The position numbers were made by a program, and so were the translations under genes. Below, in pieces: positions 37,151-46,395 of a stretch of 64,000 bases of DNA. Numbering within the stretch: the first letter of the stretch is position 1; each line of letters opens with the position of its first letter. The notes under the pieces are model-generated. The model was not told the origin of the DNA, made no database searches, and worked only from the letters and a program-made list of their open reading frames with translations. Source of the stretch: Flavobacterium sp. CF136 (GTDB taxonomy: Bacteria > Bacteroidota > Bacteroidia > Flavobacteriales > Flavobacteriaceae); assembly GCF_000282055.1 (NCBI RefSeq), contig NZ_AKJZ01000032.1:39645-103644 (forward strand). The letters are read 5' to 3'.

Positions 37151-38548
37151 ATGCAATTAAGCAACGAAGAAGAAGATTATAACCTATCCCTATCCAAATT
37201 TGAGTCGATGTTAAAAACTAACAAAGTACTCTTTTTTGATTCTGAAGAATTCGAAGAAATTATTCTTCATTATTTAGATATAGGCAAGGCTAATTTAGCA
37301 AAAAAGGCCTTAAAACTTGCATTAGACCAACACCCAAAATCTACGGGCTTAAAATTAGTACAAGTAGAAATGTTGGTTTACGACGATAAATTAGAAATCG
37401 CCGAGAAACTTTTAAATGAGTTATATGCAATTGAACCTAACAACGAGGAAATCTACATCCAGAAAGCTAATATCTGTTCTAAAAGAGACCAACACGAAAA
37501 AGCGGTAGAATTGCTTAAAATTGCTTTGCAATATACTGACGATTACGCTGACGTGTACAACTTAATCGGAATGGAATATCTTTTCATGGATAACCTTGAG
37601 ATGGCAAAAGACAGTTTCATAAAATGTCTTGAAGAAGATTTAGAAGATCAGTCTGCTTTGTATAATGTGGTTTATTGTTTTGAATTTTTAGATCAGAATC
37701 AGGAAGCCATTTTATATCTTAATGACTATATCAATAAAAACCCTTACAGTGAAATTGCCTGGCATCAGCTTGGCCGCTTACATTACGGCGTAAAAGAATA
37801 TGAAAATGCAATTCGTGCATTTGACTATGCTACACTGATTGATGATGAGTTTTTAGGGGCCTTTATGGAAAAAGCAAAAGCTTATGAGCGCCTAAAAAAA
37901 TATACAGAAGCTATTGAAAGCTATAATCGTACAATCGAGTTAGACGATGCAACTTCCTATGCTCTTTTACGAATTGGTAAATGTTATGAAAAATTAGGCA
38001 ATACCATTTTAGCCTTAAAATATTTCAATCAGACAGTTCATGAAGATCCTCTTTTAGACAAAGGATGGATTGCCATAACCGATTTCTACGTTCGTCAGAA
38101 AAACTTCCAGAAAGCATTATTTTTTGTCAATAAAGCATTGGCAATTGACAATCAAAATCGTTTGTACTGGAAACGCTATGCAACCATTAATAAACAAATG
38201 AACTTTTTTGAAGAAGCTGAATTTGGTTATAGAAAAGCAGTAGAATTTGGTGATTATGCATTAGATACCTGGTTATTCTGGGTTGATATCTTGCAATTTT
38301 TAGGAGAATTTGACAGTGCAGTTCAAACTTTACTTCAAGCTTCTGAATATTTTCCGGAAGAAAATGAAATCGAGTATCGTCTTGCCGGATTATATTTTAT
38401 GATTCAGGACAACACAAAAGCTAAATTCCATTTAAGCAACGGATTACGTTTAAACTTTGACAATTATATCTTAATCGAAGATTTATTCCCTGTTGTCTGG
38501 GCAAAAAAAATGGTGAAAAATTATATTGAAAAACATAGAAAACAATAA
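37151..38548 (+). CDS. Tetratricopeptide repeat protein, coupled to aroE
   Basis: A 465-residue soluble protein made almost wholly of TPR helix pairs (for example EEIYIQKANICSKRDQHEKAVELLKIAL, SEIAWHQLGRLHYGVKEYENAIRAFDYA, LLRIGKCYEKLGNTILALKYFNQ). No signal peptide or membrane segment is present, so it is cytoplasmic. TPRs act as protein-binding scaffolds; the partner is unknown. Its stop codon overlaps the aroE ATG by one base (TAATG), so the two are translationally coupled. A near -7 element (TAAATTTA, 37115-37122) is 29 bases upstream. Confidence 0.88.
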   Translation: MQLSNEEEDYNLSLSKFESMLKTNKVLFFDSEEFEEIILHYLDIGKANLAKKALKLALDQHPKSTGLKLVQVEMLVYDDKLEIAEKLLNELYAIEPNNEEIYIQKANICSKRDQHEKAVELLKIALQYTDDYADVYNLIGMEYLFMDNLEMAKDSFIKCLEEDLEDQSALYNVVYCFEFLDQNQEAILYLNDYINKNPYSEIAWHQLGRLHYGVKEYENAIRAFDYATLIDDEFLGAFMEKAKAYERLKKYTEAIESYNRTIELDDATSYALLRIGKCYEKLGNTILALKYFNQTVHEDPLLDKGWIAITDFYVRQKNFQKALFFVNKALAIDNQNRLYWKRYATINKQMNFFEEAEFGYRKAVEFGDYALDTWLFWVDILQFLGEFDSAVQTLLQASEYFPEENEIEYRLAGLYFMIQDNTKAKFHLSNGLRLNFDNYILIEDLFPVVWAKKMVKNYIEKHRKQ

Positions 38549-39297
38549 TGATTGATATTTTAAGGAGGCGTTTTGGCTTATTAGGCCGTAATATTAGTTA
38601 CTCATTTTCAAAAGGATATTTTACTGAAAAATTTAGCGATGAAGTTTTCGCAGGCAACAGTTATGAAAATTTCGATATTTCGGAAATTAATTATTTTACT
38701 GAATTAGTAAAAAATAATCCCGATCTAAAAGGTCTTAATGTTACGATTCCATACAAAGAACAGGTAATTCCATTTTTAGATAAACTTTCAAAAAAAGCAG
38801 CTTTAATTGGTGCAGTAAACACTATTAAGTTTACCAAAAAAGGAAAATTAAAAGGATATAATACAGACTATTACGGTTTCAAAAAATCATTAAAACCATT
38901 ACTTGAACCACATCATAAAAAAGCACTTATTTTAGGTACCGGAGGCGCTTCAAAAGGTGTTGCTTTTGCTTTAGATGAACTTGATATTCCTTATACTTTT
39001 GTTTCCAGAGAAGCCAAAGAAAACATTATTGATTATAGTTTAATTAATGCAACCACTTTTGATAATTTTCAAATTATCATTAATTGTACTCCTATAGGTA
39101 CAAGCCCTAACATAGAGGCTTCACCAAATATTCCATACGAGTTTTTTACAAACAAACATATTGCATACGATTTGATTTATAATCCTGCAGAAACCACATT
39201 TTTGAAAAGAGCCAAAGAAAATGGAGCCATAATAAAAAACGGATATGACATGTTAATTTTCCAGGCAGAGAAAGCATGGAAAATCTGGAATAAATAA
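38548..39297 (+). CDS. aroE: Shikimate dehydrogenase
   Basis: A 249-residue NADPH-dependent enzyme that reduces 3-dehydroshikimate in aromatic amino-acid synthesis. The substrate site shows SYSFSKGYF, NVTIPYKEQV (catalytic Lys) and NTDYYGF (Asp). The Rossmann part has GTGGASKGVAFAL. It is slightly shorter than the usual 270-280 residues but complete. The ATG overlaps the TPR gene stop. The hairpin at 39327 terminates the pair. Confidence 0.95.
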   Translation: MIDILRRRFGLLGRNISYSFSKGYFTEKFSDEVFAGNSYENFDISEINYFTELVKNNPDLKGLNVTIPYKEQVIPFLDKLSKKAALIGAVNTIKFTKKGKLKGYNTDYYGFKKSLKPLLEPHHKKALILGTGGASKGVAFALDELDIPYTFVSREAKENIIDYSLINATTFDNFQIIINCTPIGTSPNIEASPNIPYEFFTNKHIAYDLIYNPAETTFLKRAKENGAIIKNGYDMLIFQAEKAWKIWNK

Positions 39298-39326
39298 TAT
39301 ATAGCATCTTAATAATTGAGACCAGG

Positions 39327-39352
39327 GACTACATTTCAATGTAGTCTTTTTT
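39327..39352 (+). terminator. Terminator after aroE
   Basis: GACTACATT - tc - AATGTAGTC (39327-39346) is followed by TTTTTTATTTT, 30 bases after the aroE stop. Confidence 0.85.
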
Positions 39353-39550
39353 ATTTTAACCGAATTCAAAAAAATCAAACCCATTGTAAAAAAGTTCCTC
39401 TTATAAATCAATCTTAGTCCGGAAGAAAAACTTGAAAAATAATTTTCATAATTTTGTTCATTCTTAAGAGTTAAACCGCTTTTTATGCTTTCAAAACCAA
39501 TTAATAAGTAAGATTTTTAAATCAAAAACAGGATAAACAAACGATTTATT

Positions 39551-39580
39551 TTGTATTTAGAAACACCTTTACTATCTTTC
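39551..39580 (+). promoter_or_regulatory. Candidate promoter of the DUF349 gene
   Basis: TTG (39551-39553), a 19-base spacer and TATCTTTC (39573-39580; one mismatch to TAnnTTTG) lie 36 bases before the ATG at 39616. The rest of the 318-base gap after aroE (39298-39615) shows only the aroE terminator. Confidence 0.45.
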
Positions 39581-39615
39581 GCATTGTTTAAAATAAAAAC
39601 CTTATACATTTAAAA

Positions 39616-41598
39616 ATGTTAGAAGAAAAGAATGATAACCTGCAAGAAGCAGATGGAAAATTAGAAATCAATGCAATTGATTCTACACAAACTAATGTAT
39701 CAACTGAAATCTCAGGTTTAGAAGCAGCACCTGAAAATGTGATTACTGTTGAAGAAAATGACATTGAAAGTACTGATAACAGTCATCAGGTTGCATTAGA
39801 TGCCATAGCTAATTCTAACGCAGAAGAAAGTGAAGATGAGACGCTAAAAGAGCGTAATGATATTCCTATGCAGGATTATAATACGTTTTCACTGGATGCC
39901 CTTGTAGACGAATTAAAAAAACTGATCAATATAGATAAAGTAATGTCTGTAAAAGATCATATTGAAGAGATTAAAAAAGCATTCTTACTACACTACAACC
40001 ACCTTTTAGAAGAGAAAAAAGAAGAATTTAACGCTTCAAACCAAGATCCGAATGAAGAATTTGAATATCATTCTCCTTTAAAATCTAAATTTGACGAATA
40101 CTACAACGTATTTAGAGAAAAAAGAAATGCCCATTTTAAGCATCTGCAAACCAATTTAAAATCGAATTTAGAAAATCGACTTGCCATCGTTGAGGAACTA
40201 AAAGAACTTATAAACCCTCAGGAAAACATTAAGGATACACTTAAACATTTTAATGATTTAAGAGACAGATGGAGAAATGCGGGAGCAATACCAAAAGACA
40301 AATACAACCATGTCTGGAATAACTACCACTTTCATGTAGAGAATTTTTATGATTATCTTCATTTAGATCGTGAAGCCAGAGATTTAGATTTTAAATATAA
40401 TTTAGAGCAGAAACAAAAAATAATTTCACGTGTTGAAGCTTTAGTAAATGAAACAGATATCACTAAATCATTTAGAGAACTGCAAGATTTACATAGAATT
40501 TGGAAAGAAGATATTGGCCCTGTTTCTAAAGAGCACCGTGATGCAATCTGGAATAAATTTAGTGAACTGACTAAAAAAATCCATGACAAAAGAGAAGTTT
40601 TATTTGAAAGTCAAAGAGCAAATGAGCAACAAAATCTTGAAGTTAAAAAAGAAATTATTGCAAAAATTGAAGTTTTAGGTACTGAAAAAGTAAACTCTCA
40701 TTCACAATGGCTGGTTCAGATACAAAAAGTAGAAGCGCTTAGAAATGAGTTTTTCGCTGCCGGAAAAGTGCCATCTGAAGTTAACGAGGAAACCTGGGCT
40801 TCATTTAAAACTGCCGTTAGAAATTTCAATTCTTTTAAAAATTCATTTTATAAAGACATTAAAAAAGATCAGAACGACAATTTAAATAAAAAAATGGCTC
40901 TTGTTGCAAAAGCCAAAGAATTACAGGAAAGTACTGATTTTGCTGCCACTACTCCGATTATGAAACAAATTCAGGAAGAATGGAAGCAAATTGGACATGT
41001 CCCTAAAAAGTATTCAGACAAAATCTGGAAAGAATTTAAGGACGCCTGCAATCATTATTTCGACAAATTAAAAGAACACAAATCAGAAGAAAACGTTGAT
41101 GAAGTTGCTGCATTTGATAATAAAAAAGCATATTTGGATACTTTGAGAAATTATCAGCTGACCGGTGATCACAAAACAGATTTAGACGCTATTAAACTGC
41201 ATATTGAAACCTGGAAAGGATTTGGAAAAGTTCCTTTTACAAGACGCCATATAGAAGGAAAATTCAATAAAATCCTTGACGCCCTTTTTGACAAATTAAG
41301 CCTAAGTAAAAAAGAAACTGATATGATGCGTTTTTCTAATAGAATTGATTCATTATCTGAAAGTAATGATTCAAGAAAACTAGACAACGAAAAGATTTTC
41401 CTGATGCGTAAAATTGAAGAAGTACAAAACGAAATTTTTCAGCTGGAGAACAATATTCAGTTTTTTACCAATACAAAAAATGCTAAAAAAGAAAATTCAA
41501 TAGTGCTTGAAGTTCGTAAAAACATAGCTATTCATAAAGAAAGTCTTGCTGTTTGGAAAGACAAACTAAAACAATTGCGAAATTTAAACCAGGAATAA
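39616..41598 (+). CDS. DUF349 repeat protein
   Basis: A 660-residue cytoplasmic, helix-rich protein. Residues 1-80 are acidic and low-complexity (EEKNDNLQEADGKLE ... EESEDETLKE). The rest holds about four or five DUF349 units of 70-80 residues recognised by a recurring W(R/K).G.(I/V)P(K/S)....(I/V)W..F pattern (WRNAGAIPKDKYNHVWNNY, WKEDIGPVSKEHRDAIWNKF, WKQIGHVPKKYSDKIWKEF, WKGFGKVPFTRRHIEGKF). The end (about 600-660) is a coiled coil. DUF349 proteins are widespread in Bacteroidota; the molecular function is not established here. No close operon partner. Confidence 0.88.
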   Translation: MLEEKNDNLQEADGKLEINAIDSTQTNVSTEISGLEAAPENVITVEENDIESTDNSHQVALDAIANSNAEESEDETLKERNDIPMQDYNTFSLDALVDELKKLINIDKVMSVKDHIEEIKKAFLLHYNHLLEEKKEEFNASNQDPNEEFEYHSPLKSKFDEYYNVFREKRNAHFKHLQTNLKSNLENRLAIVEELKELINPQENIKDTLKHFNDLRDRWRNAGAIPKDKYNHVWNNYHFHVENFYDYLHLDREARDLDFKYNLEQKQKIISRVEALVNETDITKSFRELQDLHRIWKEDIGPVSKEHRDAIWNKFSELTKKIHDKREVLFESQRANEQQNLEVKKEIIAKIEVLGTEKVNSHSQWLVQIQKVEALRNEFFAAGKVPSEVNEETWASFKTAVRNFNSFKNSFYKDIKKDQNDNLNKKMALVAKAKELQESTDFAATTPIMKQIQEEWKQIGHVPKKYSDKIWKEFKDACNHYFDKLKEHKSEENVDEVAAFDNKKAYLDTLRNYQLTGDHKTDLDAIKLHIETWKGFGKVPFTRRHIEGKFNKILDALFDKLSLSKKETDMMRFSNRIDSLSESNDSRKLDNEKIFLMRKIEEVQNEIFQLENNIQFFTNTKNAKKENSIVLEVRKNIAIHKESLAVWKDKLKQLRNLNQE

Positions 41599-41620
41599 AA
41601 GTTTCTAAAATTAAAATTTT

Positions 41621-41660
41621 AAGGGTATAATAAAATTATTTATTATACCCTTTTTTTTGT
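41621..41660 (+). terminator. Terminator after the DUF349 gene
   Basis: AAGGGTATAATAAA (41621-41634) pairs with TTTATTATACCCTT (41639-41652), followed by a T run. Confidence 0.85.
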
Positions 41661-41711
41661 ATTTAACTTTTAAGGTAACAAATTAATAAAACGATAATAT
41701 AAAATATTTCT

Positions 41712-41719
41712 TATATTTG
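41712..41719 (+). promoter_or_regulatory. -7 element ahead of the OsmC gene
   Basis: TATATTTG matches the TAnnTTTG -7 consensus and lies 66 bases before the OsmC ATG. No TTG is found at the proper distance upstream. Confidence 0.4.
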
Positions 41720-41785
41720 ATAGTAACCAAAAATTGGTTTTAATATTAAAAACGGATACTTTTATTAACTTTTATAATCTAGAAA

Positions 41786-42202
41786 ATGAAATTTACAAGA
41801 AAAGCAAATGCCAACTGGAAAGGAACCGGTATGGAAGGAAAGGGAACGATTAGTACACAAAGTACAACGTTGGATAATGCTCAATTATCATTCAAAACAA
41901 GATTTGCAGATGGAGTTGGAACGAATCCCGAAGAACTTATTGCAGCGGCACATTCAGGCTGTTTTACGATGCAATTAAGTTTTTTATTAAATGAAGGAGG
42001 TTTTACTGCTGATGATCTATCAACTGAAGCCACAGTTACTTTTGAAGACGGGACAATTACTTTAATTCATTTAGAATTAAATGGAAAAGTACCTTCTATA
42101 ACTGCTGAAAAATTTACTGAAATAGCAACTAAAGCTAAAGAAATTTGTCCAATTTCGAAGTTATTGAAAACTGAAATTACATTAAGTGTCAATTTAGTTT
42201 AG
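41786..42202 (+). CDS. osmC: OsmC-family hydroperoxide-reducing protein
   Basis: A 138-residue OsmC/Ohr-fold protein. The two catalytic cysteines are present: C59 in AAHSGCFTMQLS and C121 in AKEICPISKLL. Arg/Glu partner positions (GTNPEELI) are also typical. The start MKFTRKANANWKGTGMEGKGTI is characteristic of OsmC rather than Ohr. It reduces organic hydroperoxides with thiol reductants in the cytoplasm. It is a single-gene unit with its own -7 element and terminator. Confidence 0.92.
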   Translation: MKFTRKANANWKGTGMEGKGTISTQSTTLDNAQLSFKTRFADGVGTNPEELIAAAHSGCFTMQLSFLLNEGGFTADDLSTEATVTFEDGTITLIHLELNGKVPSITAEKFTEIATKAKEICPISKLLKTEITLSVNLV

Positions 42203-42242
42203 ACAACTTCCCTAATTAATTATCACCTCTTACTAATTTGTA

Positions 42243-42283
42243 AAAAAGCCTCCAAAAAATGTCTAACTTTTTGGAGGCTTTTT
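42243..42283. terminator. Bidirectional terminator between osmC and the two-component operon
   Basis: AAAAAGCCTCCAAAAA pairs with TTTTTGGAGGCTTTTT around a short loop. The GC core GCCTCC/GGAGGC and flanking A/T runs serve both convergent transcripts. Confidence 0.88.
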
Positions 42284-42306
42284 ATAATATTGTAAAATGT
42301 TTTTAT

Positions 42307-43026
42307 TTATTCAGATACTGCTTTACTTTTGACTACTAATCTAAAGCCTTCTCCATGAATATTTAAAATTTCAACATCTTCATCTGCTTTTAAATATTTT
42401 CTAAGTTTGGCAATATAAACATCCATACTTCTTGAAGTAAAATAATTATCATCTCTCCAAATTTTTGTCAAAGCTAATTCTCTCGGCATTAAATCATTTT
42501 CATGCAAAATCAGCATTTTAAGCAATTCATTCTCTTTTGGAGAAAGTTTTATTGGCTCATCATTTTCAAATGTTAGGAATCTAAGTTTTGAATTTAGATG
42601 AAACTTACCAATATTAAATTCAAACTGAACTTGTTCTGCTTTTGTATCAGAAGATTTTCTTTGAATAATAGCTTTAATTTTCATTAATAAAACCTCAGAA
42701 TCAAAAGGTTTGTTCAAATAATCATCAGCACCTGCCTTATATCCTTTTAACACATCTTCTTTCATAGATTTTGCTGTTAAAAAAATTATTGGCACTTCAC
42801 TATTCTTTTCTCTGATTTCTTTTGCTAATGTATAACCATCCTTATAAGGCATCATTACATCAAGAATGCATAAATCATAAACATCCTTCTTAAATTTTTC
42901 AAAACCTTCCATACCATTTTTTGCCAAAGTAACTTCAAAGTCATTTAACATTAAATAATCTTTAAGAACTGCACCAAAATTAAGGTCATCTTCTACTAAA
43001 AGTATTCTTTTATTAATATTTTCCAT
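42307..43026 (-). CDS. rprY: OmpR-family response regulator (RprY-like)
   Basis: A 239-residue regulator. The receiver domain (1-120) has the acidic pair E12/D13-D14, phospho-acceptor D56 (ILDVMMP) and the conserved Lys in NKPFD. The C-terminal winged helix (about 140-232) is OmpR/PhoB-type (LSPKENELLKMLI ... FTSRSMDVYIAKLRKYL). It lies 4 bases after the histidine kinase gene, its obvious partner. Length, order and motifs match the RprX/RprY system of Bacteroidota. Targets cannot be inferred. Confidence 0.9.
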   Translation of the reverse strand: MENINKRILLVEDDLNFGAVLKDYLMLNDFEVTLAKNGMEGFEKFKKDVYDLCILDVMMPYKDGYTLAKEIREKNSEVPIIFLTAKSMKEDVLKGYKAGADDYLNKPFDSEVLLMKIKAIIQRKSSDTKAEQVQFEFNIGKFHLNSKLRFLTFENDEPIKLSPKENELLKMLILHENDLMPRELALTKIWRDDNYFTSRSMDVYIAKLRKYLKADEDVEILNIHGEGFRLVVKSKAVSE

Positions 43027-43030
43027 ATTT

Positions 43031-44617
43031 TTAATTTATTAGTGGTATTTTTATTATAAAGGTACTACCCTTTCCTTTTTCACTTTCTACATAAACCTGA
43101 CCATTATGGTCTTCAACAATTCTTTTTACATAAGCAAGACCTAAACCATGTCCCTTTACGTTATGAAGATCTCCTGTATGTTCCCTGTAAAATTTTTCAA
43201 AAACTCTTTTTTGAGCCACTTTACTCATTCCTAAACCGTTATCTTTTATTTTCACAAGAATCATATCTTTAATATTCTCTGTAAAAACCTCAATTTCAGG
43301 AACATCCGGCGAATATTTAATTGCATTTTCTAATATATTAACCAAAACATTTGTAAAATGCACTTCATTGATTAAGCAGGTTGTTCTTGCAGCATTTAAA
43401 TGTTTTACAATTGTACCATGCTTATCTTCAAGAATTAAATTCACATGTTCAATCGCATCTTCAATTACATCATGAATAGCAGTAGGCTCTTTAGTAATAT
43501 CAAGTTCTTTTTTCTCCAGTTTGGAAATTCTAAGGACATTTTCAACCTGAGCATGCATCCTTTTATTTTCATCCCTGATCATTTGAAGATATCGAAATAC
43601 CTTTTCCTTGTCTTCAATAATTTTAGGGTTTCGAATCGCATCAAGAGCCAAATTTATTGTAGCTATCGGAGTTTTAAACTCATGCGTCATATTGTTTATA
43701 AAATCTGTTTTAATTTCAGATATTTGTTTTTGACGTATTAATTGGTTTAAAGCACTGGTGTAAGCAATTATTATAATCAATGTAAAAATTATAGATAATA
43801 TTGTAATGCTTACAAGCTGTGACAATAAAAATTTCTTTTTCTGCGGAAATGTTACTAATAACTGATATTTGCTATTACCCTCATTATCAGCAAAAACAGG
43901 GATATTATAAGTAGCATCTTTATCGTAATGAAAACCATCTGATTTGATTTTTGTCGGGATTCCATTATTATAGATCCCAAATTCAAATTTGGTTTTGACT
44001 AAATGTTCAACGAGTTCTTTTTTCAAGAGATTTCTCAATTTCTCTTTTGTAATTCTTTCGTCTATTGGTAATGCTGAAGCATAATCCTTATATGAAATTT
44101 GTAATTGGGCCTTATTTAAAATATCAAGGTTTCCGTCTTTTTCAATTTTTATATCCGGAATTGTACTTTGATTTAAGACTGAATTATCAATAATATTGTT
44201 ATTGTTGTATATCTCCGTCAGCCTTTTTGAACTAAAGCTTTTAAATCCATCCGAATTGAATTTTTTATTAAACAGCGGACTGTTAATATTGAATTTTTCA
44301 GATGTAATGCTATTTTTATAAACTATAGTTTTATTTGTTTTAGTATTTCTTTGAACAAATAAAATTTCTAATAAGTCTTCTTTTTGAGGAATTTTACCGG
44401 TACTGTCTTTTATATGGTTGATTTTATCATAAAAACTATACTCTTCCTGCTGTTCAAGTTTATCAGAAACATCACTGATTACCTGGTTGACGTGGTATTT
44501 AAATTGCTCATCATTATTTTCTAATGAAGAATTAAACCAATATACCTGAACTAAAATTATCCCAATCAGGGATAAACTCATAAGCAAAACCAGTATTCTA
44601 AAAAATAATTTATTCAT
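43031..44617 (-). CDS. rprX: Sensor histidine kinase (RprX-like)
   Basis: A 528-residue inner-membrane kinase. One membrane helix is at about 7-27, a poorly conserved periplasmic sensor fills about 30-265, and a second helix is at about 268-292 (VSITILSIIFTLIIIIAYTSAL). The dimerisation domain carries phospho-acceptor H312 in NMTHEFKTPIATI. The ATPase domain has NILENAIKYS (N box), DNGLGMS (G1) and GHGLGLAYV (G2). No HAMP domain is clear. The partner regulator follows immediately. The signal sensed is unknown. Confidence 0.92.
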   Translation of the reverse strand: MNKLFFRILVLLMSLSLIGIILVQVYWFNSSLENNDEQFKYHVNQVISDVSDKLEQQEEYSFYDKINHIKDSTGKIPQKEDLLEILFVQRNTKTNKTIVYKNSITSEKFNINSPLFNKKFNSDGFKSFSSKRLTEIYNNNNIIDNSVLNQSTIPDIKIEKDGNLDILNKAQLQISYKDYASALPIDERITKEKLRNLLKKELVEHLVKTKFEFGIYNNGIPTKIKSDGFHYDKDATYNIPVFADNEGNSKYQLLVTFPQKKKFLLSQLVSITILSIIFTLIIIIAYTSALNQLIRQKQISEIKTDFINNMTHEFKTPIATINLALDAIRNPKIIEDKEKVFRYLQMIRDENKRMHAQVENVLRISKLEKKELDITKEPTAIHDVIEDAIEHVNLILEDKHGTIVKHLNAARTTCLINEVHFTNVLVNILENAIKYSPDVPEIEVFTENIKDMILVKIKDNGLGMSKVAQKRVFEKFYREHTGDLHNVKGHGLGLAYVKRIVEDHNGQVYVESEKGKGSTFIIKIPLIN

Positions 44618-44676
44618 CGAGACAAAATTAATATTTTAACAATATACTAAATAATACATTAACCAAATATTAACAT

Positions 44677-45273
44677 TTAAGACTGATTTTGTTTAATATT
44701 TAAAATTTTAAGAATTTTAACAACTTCTTCTTTAGCATTTTTAAGATTATCATTTAAAATAATAAAATCGCTTTTAGAAATACGTTCTTCATCCTTCCAT
44801 TGCATTTTCATTCTGTCTAAGACCTGTTCTCTATTCGTTTTATCACGCTTTATAACCCGTTCAATTCTTGTTTCTTCTGGTGCAGTAACCGTTATAACTA
44901 CGTCACAGTCTTTATACCTTCCGCTTTCAAATAAAATTGCTGCTTCATAAATCACATAAGCATAATTTTTCTTTGCTTCCAGCCATGCTACAAAATCCTT
45001 TTTTACGGCAGGATGCACAATAGCATTTAATTGATCGAGCTTACGACTGTCATTAAAAACAATTTCTGCCAGTTTAGCCCTGTTTAAAATATCATCTTCA
45101 AATAAAGAATCACCAAATATTTTTTTAATTTCTTCTATTATGAATTTTGACTGCATCAATTTTCTGGCTTCATCGTCTGCTATATAAACCGGAACGCCCA
45201 TTTCCTTAAAATAGTTTGCTATAGTCGTTTTACCACTTCCTATTCCGCCTGTTAAGCCAATAATTTTTGTCAT
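44677..45273 (-). CDS. coaE: Dephospho-CoA kinase
   Basis: A 198-residue kinase catalysing the last step of coenzyme A synthesis. The P-loop is GLTGGIGSGKTT at the N-terminus. DDEARKLM, HPAVKKDF and the lid arginines (RVIKRDKTNREQVLDRM) are all as expected for CoaE. It lies 6 bases after the glycosyltransferase gene and 59 bases before the kinase gene, probably in one transcript. CoaBC, the earlier CoA enzyme, is encoded at 50.7-51.9 kb in this window. Confidence 0.95.
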   Translation of the reverse strand: MTKIIGLTGGIGSGKTTIANYFKEMGVPVYIADDEARKLMQSKFIIEEIKKIFGDSLFEDDILNRAKLAEIVFNDSRKLDQLNAIVHPAVKKDFVAWLEAKKNYAYVIYEAAILFESGRYKDCDVVITVTAPEETRIERVIKRDKTNREQVLDRMKMQWKDEERISKSDFIILNDNLKNAKEEVVKILKILNIKQNQS

Positions 45274-45279
45274 ATCATA

Positions 45280-46272
45280 TTAAAAAAACATACGAGGAAA
45301 AGCCTCTTGTGGTTTTTTCTTCAAAAGAATAATTTTTATAAAAGATTCTAAAAATCCCGTTCCATAGCCATAGAATTGTTTCCAAACTGCAATTACAGAC
45401 AGATATCCAATTTTAATACTTCTATTTTGAATACTGGATGTAAGAAAAATTATAACGAAATATACAAAATATAATTGTAATAAAATATCAAAATTAAAAA
45501 TTAATAGTAAAAAAGCTAATAATAAACCCAATATAAAGAAGGTGGGAAAGAAAAAAGTCAGTTTATTATGTTCTGGATACCAGCTGTTTAAAATGGGTCT
45601 TGCCAGGCCAAATTTATTAACCTGAATAGAAAATTTCTCCCAATCGATTCTACGTTTATGATAAACAAATGCGCTTAGAAATAATCTGGTTTCAAAACCT
45701 AAATTCCATAATCTGATTGATAAATCCGGGTCTTCTCCAGGGTGGATATTACCAAAACCTTTTGATGCCTCAAAAGCTTTCTTTGAAATCCCCATATTAA
45801 AACTTCTTGGCTGAAATTTACCAATCTTCTCCGAACCGCCACGTATACCTCCTGTGGTAAGAAAAGAAGTCATTGCAAAATTAATTGCTTTTTGAATATT
45901 CGAAAAACTATCCAGGGCTTTGTCCGGTCCTCCAAAACAATCTACATATTCCTTATCCAATTCTTTTCGAACTTCCGTTAAATAATTAGACGGAATAATG
46001 CAATCCGAATCAAAAATAATAAAGTAGTCACCTACAGCTTTTAACATTCCGAAGTTTCTTGAATCTCCCGGTCCTGAATTAGGTTTGAAATAATAGGATA
46101 TATTTAGTTTTCCCTGATAAGTTTTCACCACTTCTTTACATGGAATTGATGATCCGTCTTCAACAAGAACAATTTCAAAAGCTTCATTATAATCAGATTT
46201 CGATAAGCTTTCTAAAAGTTCATCGACTTCATCTGGACGATTATACACGGGTATAATTAAAGAAAAAATCAT
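45280..46272 (-). CDS. Family 2 glycosyltransferase
   Basis: A 330-residue membrane-attached transferase. The N-terminal GT-A domain has SLIIPVYNRPDEVDELL, the nucleotide-sugar binding FIIFDSDCIIP (DxD-like DSD) and the acceptor-site GEDPDLSIRLWNLG. Two membrane helices follow at about 240-290. This form usually transfers a sugar to a lipid carrier or polysaccharide at the inner membrane face. Donor and acceptor are unknown. It is the first gene of an operon continuing into coaE and the two-component pair. Confidence 0.88.
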   Translation of the reverse strand: MIFSLIIPVYNRPDEVDELLESLSKSDYNEAFEIVLVEDGSSIPCKEVVKTYQGKLNISYYFKPNSGPGDSRNFGMLKAVGDYFIIFDSDCIIPSNYLTEVRKELDKEYVDCFGGPDKALDSFSNIQKAINFAMTSFLTTGGIRGGSEKIGKFQPRSFNMGISKKAFEASKGFGNIHPGEDPDLSIRLWNLGFETRLFLSAFVYHKRRIDWEKFSIQVNKFGLARPILNSWYPEHNKLTFFFPTFFILGLLLAFLLLIFNFDILLQLYFVYFVIIFLTSSIQNRSIKIGYLSVIAVWKQFYGYGTGFLESFIKIILLKKKPQEAFPRMFF

Positions 46273-46323
46273 AGGAGAATTTGCGGTATTAAAATGACAA
46301 TCTTATAAATTTCAAATTTTGTG

Positions 46324-46357
46324 CAAAGATACGCTATTGTCACAAAAAAACCATCAA
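46324..46357 (-). promoter_or_regulatory. Promoter of the GT2-coaE-rprXY operon
   Basis: On the minus strand TTG (46357-46355), 23 bases, then TATCTTTG (46331-46324) match the Bacteroidota consensus. The -33 lies inside the fabV terminator stem, so terminator and promoter overlap. Confidence 0.45.
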
Positions 46358-46373
46358 CTTTGGGTTGATGGTT
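46349..46373 (-). terminator. Terminator of the dapA-fabV operon
   Basis: AACCATCAAC (46349-46358) pairs with GTTGATGGTT (46364-46373). On the minus strand a T run follows. It sits 23 bases after the fabV stop codon. Confidence 0.8.
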
Positions 46374-46395
46374 TTCATTATAATACTACAAATAT

